Positions 12,060 through 22,017 are shown, numbered from the stretch's first letter. The stretch is DNA of 64,000 nt from Comamonadaceae bacterium (GCA_947442105.1 CANEVH010000010.1:1-64000), one strand, 5' to 3'. The notes: generated from the letters alone by a model not told the origin. Made by a program: numbers and translations.

Positions 12060-12779
12060 ATGACCCGCACTATTTTGCTCAAAGTATCCAGCCTCAAGGT
12101 CTCCTATGGTGGCATCCAGGCCGTCAAGGGGGTTGATTTTGAGGTGGCCGAAGGCGAGTTGGTCTCGCTCATTGGCTCCAATGGCGCTGGCAAAACCACC
12201 ACCATGAAGGCCATCACCGGCACGCTGCCGTTCAACGGCGGTGATATTGAGTACCTGGGAAAAAGCATCAAGGGCCAAGGCCCCTGGGACTTGGTCAAAC
12301 AGGGCCTGGCCATGGTGCCCGAAGGGCGCGGCGTGTTTACCCGCATGACCATCATCGAAAACCTGCAAATGGGCGCCTACATCCGCGATGACAAAGCAGG
12401 CATTGAAGCCGACATCGACAAGATGTTTGCCATCTTTCCCCGCCTCAAAGAGCGGCGCGACCAGTTGGCCGGCACCATGTCTGGCGGCGAGCAGCAAATG
12501 CTGGCCATGGGCCGTGCGCTGATGAGCCGCCCCAAGGTGCTGCTGATGGACGAGCCGTCCATGGGCCTGTCGCCCATCATGGTGGACAAGATCTTTGAGG
12601 TGGTGCAAGACGTGTTTGCCCAGGGCGTGACGATTTTGCTGGTGGAGCAAAACGCCAGCCGCGCGCTCTCCATCGCAAACCGGGGCTACGTCATGGAGTC
12701 CGGCATCATCACCATGACCGGTGAGGCCAAGCAAATGCTCAACGACCCCCGGGTGCGCGCGGCGTACCTTGGCGAATAA
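12060..12779 (+). CDS. livF: Branched-chain amino acid ABC transporter ATP-binding protein LivF-type
   Basis: GSNGAGKTTTMKAITG, MSGGEQQMLAMGRALMSRPKVLLMDEPSMGLSPIM. Confidence 0.93.
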   Translation: MTRTILLKVSSLKVSYGGIQAVKGVDFEVAEGELVSLIGSNGAGKTTTMKAITGTLPFNGGDIEYLGKSIKGQGPWDLVKQGLAMVPEGRGVFTRMTIIENLQMGAYIRDDKAGIEADIDKMFAIFPRLKERRDQLAGTMSGGEQQMLAMGRALMSRPKVLLMDEPSMGLSPIMVDKIFEVVQDVFAQGVTILLVEQNASRALSIANRGYVMESGIITMTGEAKQMLNDPRVRAAYLGE

Positions 12780-12796
12780 AGGCGCACTTCCCCACT

Positions 12797-13699
12797 TTGC
12801 GCATGAATCGCTATCTGGCGGTACTGGTACTGGTCACCCTGGTATGGGGACTGACCTTTCCCATTCTGAAAGTGGCGACCCAAAGCCTGAGCGGCGTGGA
12901 GATATCGGCGCTGCGCTTTTTGTTGGCAGCGGCATGCATGGCGCCTTTTTTTTGGCGAGTGCCGCGCCACGCTTGGCGTGACGGCGTAGTGCTTGGCGCC
13001 TTGGCCTTGTTGTCCTACGTCGGTCAAGCCTATGGGCTGCAATTTATTTCTTCCAACCGCAGCGCGTTTCTAACCAGCTTGAACGTGATCATGGTGCCGC
13101 TCATAGCCTGGGCCTTGGGCATACGACCCTCCGGGGCGGTTTTTCTGGCGGCGCTTTTGGCTTGCTTGGGCATTGGCCTCATGTCCTTCGATGGTGGTTC
13201 GCATTTTTGGGCGGATACCGCCACCATTTTGTGTGCCTTGGCCTTTGCGGTCTATGTGCTGTTTCTCTCTGGCCGTTCCCATTTGCACCAAGCGCACCAA
13301 CTGGCCGCAGCGCAAATGGGTGTCATGGCGTTGCTGGGCACGCTCTGGATGTTTGCTGATAGCGGCCTCGCAGCAGTCCAGACCTTGCCGGAACGCATTT
13401 CTTTCGAGGTCCTGCTGGGTTTGCTCTATCTAGGCCTGGTCGCATCGGCGGGTATGTTTTTCTTGCAAGCTCTGGCCCAACGCCATGTGCGTGCCGAGCA
13501 AGCGGCCTTGGTCTATGCCTTGGAGCCCGTATTTGCCGCGTTGTTTGCATGGTGGTGGCTGGCAGAGAGCCTGACGCCGCGCGCCACTGCCGGAGCGGCC
13601 TTGGTGCTATTGGCCGTGGTCTTGAGCGAGGTCAAACCCGGCGTCTGGCTGCGGCGTGGTCAACGCATCCCTTCAGCGCCCGGCGTGCGGCAGGACTAG
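12797..13699 (+). CDS. EamA/DMT-family transporter
   Basis: Hydrophobic 300 aa; LVTLVWGLTFPILKVATQSLSGVEISALRFLLAA; EamA repeat pattern. Confidence 0.85.
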   Translation: MRMNRYLAVLVLVTLVWGLTFPILKVATQSLSGVEISALRFLLAAACMAPFFWRVPRHAWRDGVVLGALALLSYVGQAYGLQFISSNRSAFLTSLNVIMVPLIAWALGIRPSGAVFLAALLACLGIGLMSFDGGSHFWADTATILCALAFAVYVLFLSGRSHLHQAHQLAAAQMGVMALLGTLWMFADSGLAAVQTLPERISFEVLLGLLYLGLVASAGMFFLQALAQRHVRAEQAALVYALEPVFAALFAWWWLAESLTPRATAGAALVLLAVVLSEVKPGVWLRRGQRIPSAPGVRQD

Positions 13700-14736
13700 C
13701 TTGCTTTGTCGGCGGCCGAGGTAAATGCGTCCGCAAAAAACTCGTCCACTGGCAGATGCGCTTGGGCGCTGAAATCACGGAGTGCGGAGTCCACCACAAC
13801 AGGCGCGCCGCAGGCATAGACCTGGTAGCCAGAGAGGTCCGGGAAGTCTTGCAATACCGCCAAGTGCACAAAGCCGGTGCGCCCGGTCCATTCGTCTTCG
13901 GGCAGTGCGTGAGACACCACAGGCACGTAGCGCAGATGGGGCATCAGCGCCAGTTGCGCCTGCAGCCACTCATGCATGTACAGGTCGCTCGGGCGCCTGC
14001 CGCCCCAGTACAAGGTAGTAGGGCGGGTGATGCCGCAGTGCAGCATGTGTTCTAGCAAGGCTTTAAGCGGCGCAAAGCCGGTGCCCGAAGCCAGAAACAC
14101 CATGGGCTTGTCCGAGTCTTCGCGCAGAAAGAAAGAACCGAACGGCCCCTCAATGCGCAAAATGTCTTTTTCTTTCATGGACCCGAACACCAGGTCGGTA
14201 AAGCGCCCGCCCGGCATGTGGCGAATGTGCATTTCCAGTCCCGGCCCGGTGTGCGGCGCGTTGGCCATGGAGTAGCTGCGCCGCGCGCCGTCGCGCAAGA
14301 TGAATTCAATGTACTGGCCAGCGCGAAACGCAAACGCGTCGTTGGCCGGCAGTTGCAGTTGCATCAGCACCACGTCGGCAGACACTTTTTGCAGTTTGCT
14401 GACCCGCGTGGGCATTTTTTTGATGGGCAGCGCCCCGGCCGGCGTCACCTGGCGTGACTCCAGCACCACGTCGCTGTGGGCAGTGGCGCAGCAGGTCAGC
14501 ACGAACTGGCCGGCTTCTTCTTCCACGCTGAGCGCTTTGCGCTGGAAGTTGGCATGCACCACACGGCCTGAGAGCATCTTGCACTTGCACGAACCACAGG
14601 CCCCGTCCTTGCAACCGTAGGGCAGGCCCACGCCCTGGCGGATAGCGGCGGCCAACAGGGTCTCCAGGGCGTTGGCGGAAAACGTGGTGCCACTGGGCTC
14701 GACCGTCACGGTAAAAGGGGAAGCGCTGCCGGTCAT
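13696..14736 (-). CDS. 2Fe-2S ferredoxin / FAD/NAD(P)-binding oxidoreductase (CDP-6-deoxy-delta-3,4-glucoseen reductase-like)
   Basis: N-terminal CKDGACGSCKCKML[..]CCA ferredoxin cluster; RSYSMANAP FAD motif; FLASGTGFAPLKALLEHML NAD motif. Confidence 0.88.
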   Translation of the reverse strand: MTGSASPFTVTVEPSGTTFSANALETLLAAAIRQGVGLPYGCKDGACGSCKCKMLSGRVVHANFQRKALSVEEEAGQFVLTCCATAHSDVVLESRQVTPAGALPIKKMPTRVSKLQKVSADVVLMQLQLPANDAFAFRAGQYIEFILRDGARRSYSMANAPHTGPGLEMHIRHMPGGRFTDLVFGSMKEKDILRIEGPFGSFFLREDSDKPMVFLASGTGFAPLKALLEHMLHCGITRPTTLYWGGRRPSDLYMHEWLQAQLALMPHLRYVPVVSHALPEDEWTGRTGFVHLAVLQDFPDLSGYQVYACGAPVVVDSALRDFSAQAHLPVDEFFADAFTSAADKAS

Positions 14737-14781
14737 CGGTGTGTGTATCCTTGAAACGATTCAACTAGAAAGCGCCCGATT

Positions 14782-15741
14782 TTGCCTTCAATCCAATCCC
14801 CCCTAGGCGCCTTGCCTGCGCGCTTTCGCCGCAGCCGCTTGCTCATCGTCGGTTGCGGCGACATTGGTTTGCGGGTCGCGGGCTTGTTGGCACACAAGCT
14901 CACGGTACGCGCGCTGACTTCACAGCCCGCGCGCGCGCCTGCGCTGCGAGCGGCTGGCATCACGCCGCTGTCGGGCAATTTGGACCATGCGCCCACCTTG
15001 AGGCGCCTTGCGGGTTTGGCGCCGCGCGTGCTGCACTTGGCGCCGCCTGCGGGCCAAGGTGCGCGTGACGGGCGCACCCTGGCGCTGTTGCGTGCATTGC
15101 GCCTGCGTGCGGCACCCTCGGCGCTGGTGTATGCGTCCACCAGCGGTGTCTATGGCGACTGCGCTGGTGCCTATGTGGATGAAGTGCGAGCCCTGGCACC
15201 CACCACCGCGCGCGCGCTGCGCCGGGTGGACGCTGAGGCCCATGTGCGCTTTTTTGGCCGCGCGGCGGGGGTGTGCACCAGTGTGTTGCGGGTGCCTGGC
15301 ATTTATGCGCCCAACCGCGAGGGCGGCACGCCGCTGGCGCGCTTGCGCAATGGCACGCCGGTGCTGGACGCGGGAGACGACGTCTACACCAACCACATCC
15401 ACGCCGACGACCTGGCGCGCGCCTGCGTGCTGGCCCTGTGGCGCGGCAAGCCGCAGCGCGCCTACAACATCAATGACGACGCTGTGTTGAAGATGGGGGA
15501 TTACTTTACGGCTGCAGCCGCCTTGTACGGTGTGCCGGTGCCGCCGCGCATCAGCCGCGCACGCGCAGCGCTAGAGATTGCGCCCATGCAGCTGAGTTTT
15601 ATGTCCGAGTCCCGGCGCATGGTGAACACGCGCATGAAGCGAGAGCTGGGCTTGCGTCTACAGTTTCCCCACGTGCTGGGCGGCTTGGCCGCCGTGCCTC
15701 AGGTACCGCTGGTATCCGCTGCGCTTTCGCTCGGCCGGTAA
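14782..15741 (+). CDS. NAD-dependent epimerase/dehydratase-like (SDR) protein
   Basis: LLIVGCGDIGLRVAGLL (GxxGxxG) and VYASTSGVYGDCAGAYVDE; 319 aa. Confidence 0.82.
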   Translation: MPSIQSPLGALPARFRRSRLLIVGCGDIGLRVAGLLAHKLTVRALTSQPARAPALRAAGITPLSGNLDHAPTLRRLAGLAPRVLHLAPPAGQGARDGRTLALLRALRLRAAPSALVYASTSGVYGDCAGAYVDEVRALAPTTARALRRVDAEAHVRFFGRAAGVCTSVLRVPGIYAPNREGGTPLARLRNGTPVLDAGDDVYTNHIHADDLARACVLALWRGKPQRAYNINDDAVLKMGDYFTAAAALYGVPVPPRISRARAALEIAPMQLSFMSESRRMVNTRMKRELGLRLQFPHVLGGLAAVPQVPLVSAALSLGR

Positions 15742-16424
15742 GCCCAGACCAGCGCCCGCCAGACCAAGTAGCTGCATGCCCAGGTAATGGGTGCGGCCCA
15801 AAGCGCGTCGCTCAGCCAATGCGCCATGTCCGCCATGCGCGCAAAGCCAACCAGCACCCCTGCAGTGCAACCTGCCACCGCCCAAGCGCGGCGGCGGCGC
15901 GGGTGCACCAGCATGAGCGAGGCAAAGAAAAAGCCGCAGGACACGTGGCCGCTGACAAAAGAGCAATTGTTATTGCACTGGTCGGTCATCACGCCCGCCC
16001 GGGTGAAGTGGCTGGGGCCACCGAAGTTTTCGACTTCATAGGGCCGCGCCCGCTGCCACTGCTCTTTAAAGCCGCTGTTGACCAGCAAACCCGGCCCCAG
16101 GGCGCCTGACAGAATAAAAAATGCCAGCGGCAGCCGCCACTGCCTCCAGCGCGGTCGCCAGGTCGCTACGGCCCACGCGGCAATAGCAAGGTAGACCAAA
16201 CCCCGAAATACGCTGGGTACGTACAGATTGATGGCCTGCACCCACCACCAACCATTGATGTAACTGTGCCCGTCGGGCGGGGCGAACCAGGCGGCTAGAG
16301 CCAAGTCCAGCGCGGGCCACGCCGTAGGAACCAGCGCCAACGCGATCAAAACCAAGGTCAACACCCCGTAGAGGCGCGGGGCGCTGCTGGCGGAAAAAAA
16401 GGGGAGGGCGCTGGTAGTTTGCAT
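15699..16424 (-). CDS. PAP2-superfamily membrane phosphatase
   Basis: KEQWQRARP, CSFVSGHVSCGFF, ARMADMAHWLSD match the three PAP2 signature blocks; start trimmed from the 16787 ORF. Confidence 0.82.
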   Translation of the reverse strand: MQTTSALPFFSASSAPRLYGVLTLVLIALALVPTAWPALDLALAAWFAPPDGHSYINGWWWVQAINLYVPSVFRGLVYLAIAAWAVATWRPRWRQWRLPLAFFILSGALGPGLLVNSGFKEQWQRARPYEVENFGGPSHFTRAGVMTDQCNNNCSFVSGHVSCGFFFASLMLVHPRRRRAWAVAGCTAGVLVGFARMADMAHWLSDALWAAPITWACSYLVWRALVWAYRPSESAADTSGT

Positions 16425-16500
16425 AGAAGCGGCTGCGCCTAAAGGCGAAAACGAAAGGAAACCCGGAGCACTGCCGGGCGTACCCATCACGATTATCACT

Positions 16501-16530
16501 GCCCGCCCAGCCCCGCCCAGCCCCGCCCAG
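16501..16530. repeat. Short tandem repeat, three 10-bp units (C/G)CCCGCCCAG
   Basis: gcccgcccag ccccgcccag ccccgcccag read directly. Confidence 0.85.
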
Positions 16531-16656
16531 TTCAGCGCAAGTGAAGCCACACGCCGTAGCGCTCGGGTCACGCATTGGGGTTGGTAAAGACCAAGGCCCA
16601 TGTCAACTTGCGCGTGCGCAGCGGCGTTATGGTCGCAATACTTCGAAAGGCAGACT

Positions 16657-17310
16657 ATGAAACGATGGACCGTGGCAGTAATGGGGCTTGCCGCTTTGGC
16701 AAGTGGTTGGGCGCAAGACGTGGGCCGTGTGCTCTCGTCTACCCCGGTGGTGCAGCAAGTGGCAGTGCCACGCCAGGTGTGCAGCAACGAGCAAATCAGC
16801 TACCAGGGGCCGAAAAGCGGTGCGGGCGCGGTGCTTGGCGCCATCGCAGGCGGCGCAATGGGCAATGCTGTCGGCGGGCGCGGCGCCGGTCAGGCCGCTG
16901 CCACGGCAATCGGCATCATGGGTGGCGCCATTCTGGGCGACAACATTGAGCGGCCGGGCCCCGAGCTGGTAGAGAACGTGCAGCGCTGCGCAGTTCAAAA
17001 TTTCTTTGAAAACCGAACTGTGGGCTACAACGTGGTCTACGAGTTTGGTGGCCGCCAGTATGCGGTGCAAATGCCCAACGATCCCGGCCCCACCATCGCT
17101 GTCCAGGTCTCACCCGTGGGCAGTGCACCGGTGTATCAAGCCCCTCTTGCACAGGTTCAGGTGCAACCCGCCACAACGACTTATGTCACGGTCGAACCAC
17201 CCCGAAGCTATTACGCGCCGTACTACCGCCCCCTTGTCGTGCCATTCGGCTTTTACGGCCATGGTCGCGAACGCTGGCACGGCCACGGCCACGGCCACCG
17301 CCACTGGTAG
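16657..17310 (+). CDS. Exported glycine-zipper (17 kDa surface-antigen-like) protein with His/Gly/Tyr-rich tail
   Basis: Signal peptide MKRWTVAVMGLAALASGWAQ; GAGAVLGAIAGGAMGNAVGGRGAGQAAATAIGIMGGAILGDNIE glycine zipper; tail GFYGHGRERWHGHGHGHRHW. Confidence 0.8.
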   Translation: MKRWTVAVMGLAALASGWAQDVGRVLSSTPVVQQVAVPRQVCSNEQISYQGPKSGAGAVLGAIAGGAMGNAVGGRGAGQAAATAIGIMGGAILGDNIERPGPELVENVQRCAVQNFFENRTVGYNVVYEFGGRQYAVQMPNDPGPTIAVQVSPVGSAPVYQAPLAQVQVQPATTTYVTVEPPRSYYAPYYRPLVVPFGFYGHGRERWHGHGHGHRHW

Positions 17311-17333
17311 CGCGCGCCTGCAAGCGCCGTGGC

Positions 17334-20300
17334 CTAGGTGGCGCTGACCTCGGGGCGCAGGTCGGGGCCATGGCCGCTGAAACGGTCCAAGGCCAAATAC
17401 AGCACCGGGGTGATAAATAGCGTAATTGCCTGCGAGAACACCAGGCCCCCGGCCACGGCCAAGCCCAGGGGCTGACGCAATTCAGCTCCGGCGCCCAAGC
17501 CAATCGCAATCGGCAGCGCGCCCACCAGCGCGGCCAGCGTCGTCATCATGATGGGCCGAAAGCGCAGCACGCAGGCGGTGCGAATCGCCTCATGCGGCGC
17601 CATACCCTGGTGGCGTTGGGCGTCCAAGGCAAAGTCGATCATCATGATGGCGTTCTTTTTGACGATGCCGATCAAGAGCACGATGCCAATGGTGGCAATC
17701 AGCGTCAGGTCCTGGCCAAACAGCATCAGCGTGGCCAGCGCGCCCACCGCGGCCGAAGGCAGGCCCGCCAAAATCGTGATGGGGTGGATGTAGCTCTCGT
17801 ACAGAACGCCCAGCAGTACATAAATCACCACCAGCGCGGCAATCACCAGCACCAGCTGGCTGCCTTGCGAGCTTTTGAACACTGCGGCGTCGCCGCCATA
17901 GGTGCTGATCACGCTGCTGGGCATCTGAATGGCTTCGCGCGCGGCGTCGATTTTGGCTGTAGCGTCGCCCAGTGCGGCGCCGGGCGCGAGGTTGAAGGAC
18001 ACAGTGACCGCTTGCAACTGCCCGACGTGGTTGATGGACGTGGGGCCTACGCTGCGCTCCACCGTGGTAAAGCTTGACAGTGGCACCAGCGTGCCAAAGC
18101 TGGAGCGCACATAAATGCCCGAGAGCGCAGATTCATCTTGCTTGGCTTCGGGCGCCACTTCCATGATGACCTGGTAGCTGTCGGTGGGCAGGTAAATGGT
18201 GGACACCTGGCGCTCGCCAAAGGCGCTAAACAGGGCCGAGCGGATGGCGTCTACCGACACACCCAAGGTGTTGGCGCGGTCGCGGTCGATGTTGAGCTGC
18301 GCTTGCAGGGCGCGCAGCTGCGCGTCGCTGGTCACGTCCCGAAATATCGGGTCGGCGCGCATGCGCTCTTGCAGCTTGGACGCCCAGGTGCCGAGTTCAT
18401 CGGCCTTGACGCTTTGCAAGATGTACTGGAACTGCGCCTTGCTTTGGCGCCCGCCCAATTGCAGGTTTTGCACCGGGCGCATAAACACGTTGATGCCGGC
18501 CACGCCGCGCAGCTTTTTGCGCAGCCCCTCCACGACTTGCTTCATGGGCAGGCGCTGGCCCGCAGGTTTGAGGCTCACAAACATCCGCCCGGCATTTTGG
18601 GCGTTGTTGCCGCCGTTGAAAGAGCTGACTGCGTTGACATTGGCGTCCGCCCGAATGATGGCGGCTGCGCGCTCTTGCAGCGCCACCATGGCGGGGAAGG
18701 AAATGTCCTCGCTGCCTTCGGTAGTCACTTGAATCTGACCAATGTCTTCCTCTGGGAAAAACCCTTTTGGAATCACGTTGACCAGCCAGAAAGTGGCCAC
18801 AAAAGTGCTTGCAGCCAGCAGCAACATGGTTTTGCGGTGGTCCAGCGCCAGGTCCAGCAGCCGCGTGTACCCCGCCAGCATGGCGTCAAATCCGCGCTCA
18901 AACAGCCGCACCAGACGACCGGGTGGCTTCTTGTGGGCGTCGTCGGTCAAAAAGCGCCCGGCCAGCATGGGCACCAGCGTGAGCGATACAAAGGCCGACA
19001 CCACAATGGCCAGGCTCACCACCACCGCAAACTCGTGGAACAAGAGGCCAATCACGCCGGGCATAAAGAAGATGGGAATGAACACGGCTATCAGCGAGGT
19101 CGAGATCGACACAATCGTGAACCCCACCTCGCGGGCGCCCACCAGGGCCGCGTGGAACGGCTTTTCGCCGTTTTCCACGTGGCGGATGATGTTCTCCAGC
19201 ACCACAATCGCGTCGTCCACCACCAGGCCCACGGCCAGCGTCAGCCCGAGCAGCGAGATATTGTCCAGGCTGTAAGACATGCCCCACAGCAGCGCCACCG
19301 CGCCCATCAGCGAAATCGGCAAAGACAGCGTGGGAATGGCGGTGGCCACAAAGCGGCGCAGGAACAAAAAGATCACCAGCACCACCAAGACGATGGTGCC
19401 AATGAGCGTGAGCGACACATCGTGCAAGGCGTCGCGCACCGAGACCGAGCGGTCGTTGATGGGCGTCATGCGCACCGACTGGGGCAGTTGCGCCTGGATG
19501 GACGGCAGGGCGGCGCGTACCGCGTCCACCAGGCGCACGGTATTGGCGCCGGGCTGGCGCTGAATGCCGATGGTGATCGAGTTTTCACCGTTGAAGGTGG
19601 CCCAGCTTTTCAGGGTCTCGACACTGTTTTCCACCTTGGCAATCTCTTTCAGGCGCAAGGGCACGCCGCCCTTGGCGCTGATGATGAGGTTGCCAAAGTC
19701 AGAGGCCGTTTTCAGTTGCTTGTTGGCTTGCAACACCAGGGTTTGTTTGGGCCCTTCTAGGGTGCCCACGGGCGTATTGACATTGGCCGCGCGCAGGGCT
19801 GCGCTCACTTCATCGAGGCCTATATTGGCGGCCGCCATGGCGTCAGGCTGCACGCGCACGCGCACCGCAAAGCGCTTGGCGCCGTAAATGTTTACTTGGG
19901 CCACGCCATTGATGGTGGAAAAGTTGGGCGATATCAGGTGCTCGGCGTAGTCCTGCAAATCCGCAGGCGAGAGCGAGGGCGAGGTCAGCGCAATCAGCAG
20001 CACCGGCGCATCAGCCGGGTTGACCTTGCGGTAGGAGGGCGGATTGCTCATGTCCTGCGGCAAAGAGCGCTGGGCACGCAAGAGCGCCGCTTGCACGTCC
20101 ACAGCGGCGGCGTCCACATTGCGCCCCTCTTCAAATTCGAGCGTCAGCGAGGTGCTGCCCAAGGTGCTGCTCGAACTGATGGTTTTGAGGCCGGGCACGG
20201 TTTGGAACTGTTTCTCCAGCGGCAGCGCCACCGAGCTTGCCATGGTCTCAGGGTTGGCACCGGGCAGGTTGGCCGAGACGTTGATGACCGGCGTGTCGTA

Positions 20301-20417
20301 GCTGGGTAGCGCCGCAACCGGGATGTTGCGCAGGCCCAAAACGCCTGCGCCCACGATGGACAGATTGAGCAGCACCGTCATCACCGGACGGCGGGTGAAC
20401 AGTTCGGAGAAGTTCAT
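17334..20417 (-). CDS. RND (HAE1-type) efflux transporter permease
   Basis: 1027 aa; MNFSELFTRRPVMTVLLNLSIVGAGVLGLRNIPVAALPSYDTPVINVSANLPGANPETMASSVALPLEKQF. Confidence 0.95.
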   Translation of the reverse strand: MNFSELFTRRPVMTVLLNLSIVGAGVLGLRNIPVAALPSYDTPVINVSANLPGANPETMASSVALPLEKQFQTVPGLKTISSSSTLGSTSLTLEFEEGRNVDAAAVDVQAALLRAQRSLPQDMSNPPSYRKVNPADAPVLLIALTSPSLSPADLQDYAEHLISPNFSTINGVAQVNIYGAKRFAVRVRVQPDAMAAANIGLDEVSAALRAANVNTPVGTLEGPKQTLVLQANKQLKTASDFGNLIISAKGGVPLRLKEIAKVENSVETLKSWATFNGENSITIGIQRQPGANTVRLVDAVRAALPSIQAQLPQSVRMTPINDRSVSVRDALHDVSLTLIGTIVLVVLVIFLFLRRFVATAIPTLSLPISLMGAVALLWGMSYSLDNISLLGLTLAVGLVVDDAIVVLENIIRHVENGEKPFHAALVGAREVGFTIVSISTSLIAVFIPIFFMPGVIGLLFHEFAVVVSLAIVVSAFVSLTLVPMLAGRFLTDDAHKKPPGRLVRLFERGFDAMLAGYTRLLDLALDHRKTMLLLAASTFVATFWLVNVIPKGFFPEEDIGQIQVTTEGSEDISFPAMVALQERAAAIIRADANVNAVSSFNGGNNAQNAGRMFVSLKPAGQRLPMKQVVEGLRKKLRGVAGINVFMRPVQNLQLGGRQSKAQFQYILQSVKADELGTWASKLQERMRADPIFRDVTSDAQLRALQAQLNIDRDRANTLGVSVDAIRSALFSAFGERQVSTIYLPTDSYQVIMEVAPEAKQDESALSGIYVRSSFGTLVPLSSFTTVERSVGPTSINHVGQLQAVTVSFNLAPGAALGDATAKIDAAREAIQMPSSVISTYGGDAAVFKSSQGSQLVLVIAALVVIYVLLGVLYESYIHPITILAGLPSAAVGALATLMLFGQDLTLIATIGIVLLIGIVKKNAIMMIDFALDAQRHQGMAPHEAIRTACVLRFRPIMMTTLAALVGALPIAIGLGAGAELRQPLGLAVAGGLVFSQAITLFITPVLYLALDRFSGHGPDLRPEVSAT

Positions 20418-21706
20418 GGCGCGCTGCGGGCGGGTGTGGCAGGTGGCGCGGCTGCTGCGCCCGCTGCGGGGGAGGGCGTGGCGCCAGGGGCTGGCGCCGA
20501 GGCCCCGGCTTTAGGTTCTTTGGGCTTTTCTACGACCAGTGACCCTGGGCGCAGGTTTTGCTTGCCGTCCACCACCACCACTTCACCTTCGGTGACGCCG
20601 GTAATGGCTGCCTCCCCGCTTTGCCCGGCCACCTGCTTGACCGGGCGGAGCACGGCCTTGCCGTCTTCCACCACATACACAATGGTGCCGCGCGCGGACT
20701 GGATCAGCGCCGCCTGGGGCACGACCACTGCGTCTTTGACGGTGTTAATGGTTTGCGATATCTCCACAAATGCGCCGGGCCATAGTCGGCCATCCTTGTT
20801 GTCAAACTTGGCCCGCGCCCGCACCGTGCCCGAGGCGGCGTCCACCGCGTTGTCCACAAAATACAAGCGCCCCTGAAAGCTGCCGCCGTTGTCGGCCAGT
20901 GTGGCCGTCACTTTGGCACCACCGTCTTTGAGCGCCGCAATGGCCTGGGCCAAATTGCGCTGGGGCAGGTTGAAGGTGACCGCAATCGGGTCCAGCTGGG
21001 TGATGGTGACGATGGGCGAAACATTGCTTTGCAAAGCGGTGCCAATGGACACGCTTAACGCCCCTGCGCGGCCGCTCAAAGGCGATGTGATTTGGGTGTA
21101 AGACAGCGCCACTTTGGCCGCGTCAATGGCTGCTTGGTCCGCCAGCAGGCTGGCAGTGGCCGAGTCCACCGCCGACTGTGCGGTATCCACCGCGCTTTTG
21201 GCCACGAAGTTTTGTGCCAGCAGTTCTTGGGCGCGCTTGAGCTGGCGCTGGGTGTCTGCCAGCACCGCCTGGTCTTTGGCGAGTTGCGCCCGTGCCTTGG
21301 CCAGGTTGGCCTCTTCGGCGCGCGCGTCCAGGGTAAACAAAGGGTCACCGGCACGGACGAATTGGCCGCCATTGATGTGCATCTTGGTGACGACCGAATT
21401 GGTTTGCGCCTTGATGTCCACGCTGGCCAAAGGGAACACGGTGCCGGTGGTCTTGAGGCTGACCGCCATGTCCCGCGCTTCGGCTTTGGCCGTGCTGACG
21501 GAAACCGGGGGGCCGGCGGGGGTGGGCGCGGATGCGCCCGATGCGGGGGCCGTCACTCCCGGCGCTGCGCTGGGTGATGCGTTGATTGAGGCGCTGGCCC
21601 CAGCCGCTGGGGCGGCGTTGTCGGTGGACTTTTTGTCGCTGCAGCCCAGCAGCCCGAGGCAAACAACAGCCGCGCATACAGCCGGTAGAGAGAAACAGTG
21701 GTTCAT
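20414..21706 (-). CDS. RND efflux periplasmic adaptor (membrane fusion) protein
   Basis: Lipoprotein-like N-terminus LGLLGC; VDIKAQTNSVVTKMHINGGQFVRAGDPLFTLD; overlaps the permease by 4 nt. Confidence 0.93.
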   Translation of the reverse strand: MNHCFSLPAVCAAVVCLGLLGCSDKKSTDNAAPAAGASASINASPSAAPGVTAPASGASAPTPAGPPVSVSTAKAEARDMAVSLKTTGTVFPLASVDIKAQTNSVVTKMHINGGQFVRAGDPLFTLDARAEEANLAKARAQLAKDQAVLADTQRQLKRAQELLAQNFVAKSAVDTAQSAVDSATASLLADQAAIDAAKVALSYTQITSPLSGRAGALSVSIGTALQSNVSPIVTITQLDPIAVTFNLPQRNLAQAIAALKDGGAKVTATLADNGGSFQGRLYFVDNAVDAASGTVRARAKFDNKDGRLWPGAFVEISQTINTVKDAVVVPQAALIQSARGTIVYVVEDGKAVLRPVKQVAGQSGEAAITGVTEGEVVVVDGKQNLRPGSLVVEKPKEPKAGASAPAPGATPSPAAGAAAAPPATPARSAP

Positions 21707-21927
21707 AAGTGCTCAGGGTTGCGCAGAGTGCTTGGCGCTGGTCGGCAAGGGATGGTGACGCTCAGTCTCCCAAGGCCTGGCGGCAACGGGCTATTGATCT
21801 TAATGGCTGTCGATGTCGCCTCAGCCCCTGTTGCCTCGGCCCCGCCGGGCAGATTTACCAAAACAGCTATCGCTATCGCTGCCGCCCGTGCCTGCCGCAC
21901 GGTCGGCCCGGCGGGTGAAGGTGAAAG

Positions 21928-21967
21928 AACTTTCAGATTGGGGGTGCTGCGCAAACTTGTGAAAGTT
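21928..21967. repeat. Intergenic hairpin repeat, family A copy 3
   Basis: AACTTTCAGATTGGGGGTGCTGCGCAAACTTGTGAAAGTT, preceded by GGTGAAAG. Confidence 0.7.
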
Positions 21968-21977
21968 AAGGTGAAAA

Positions 21978-22017
21978 AACTTTCATGACTGGGTTGCTGC
22001 CCAACCTTATGACAGTT
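21978..22017. repeat. Intergenic hairpin repeat, family A copy 4
   Basis: AACTTTCATGACTGGGTTGCTGCCCAACCTTATGACAGTT, preceded by GGTGAAAA. Confidence 0.7.

Noticed and set aside
18138-19760. 540-aa plus-strand ORF opposite the RND permease
   Set aside because: Antisense artefact; composition His/Gln/Arg-rich and no domain, while the RND protein is full length.
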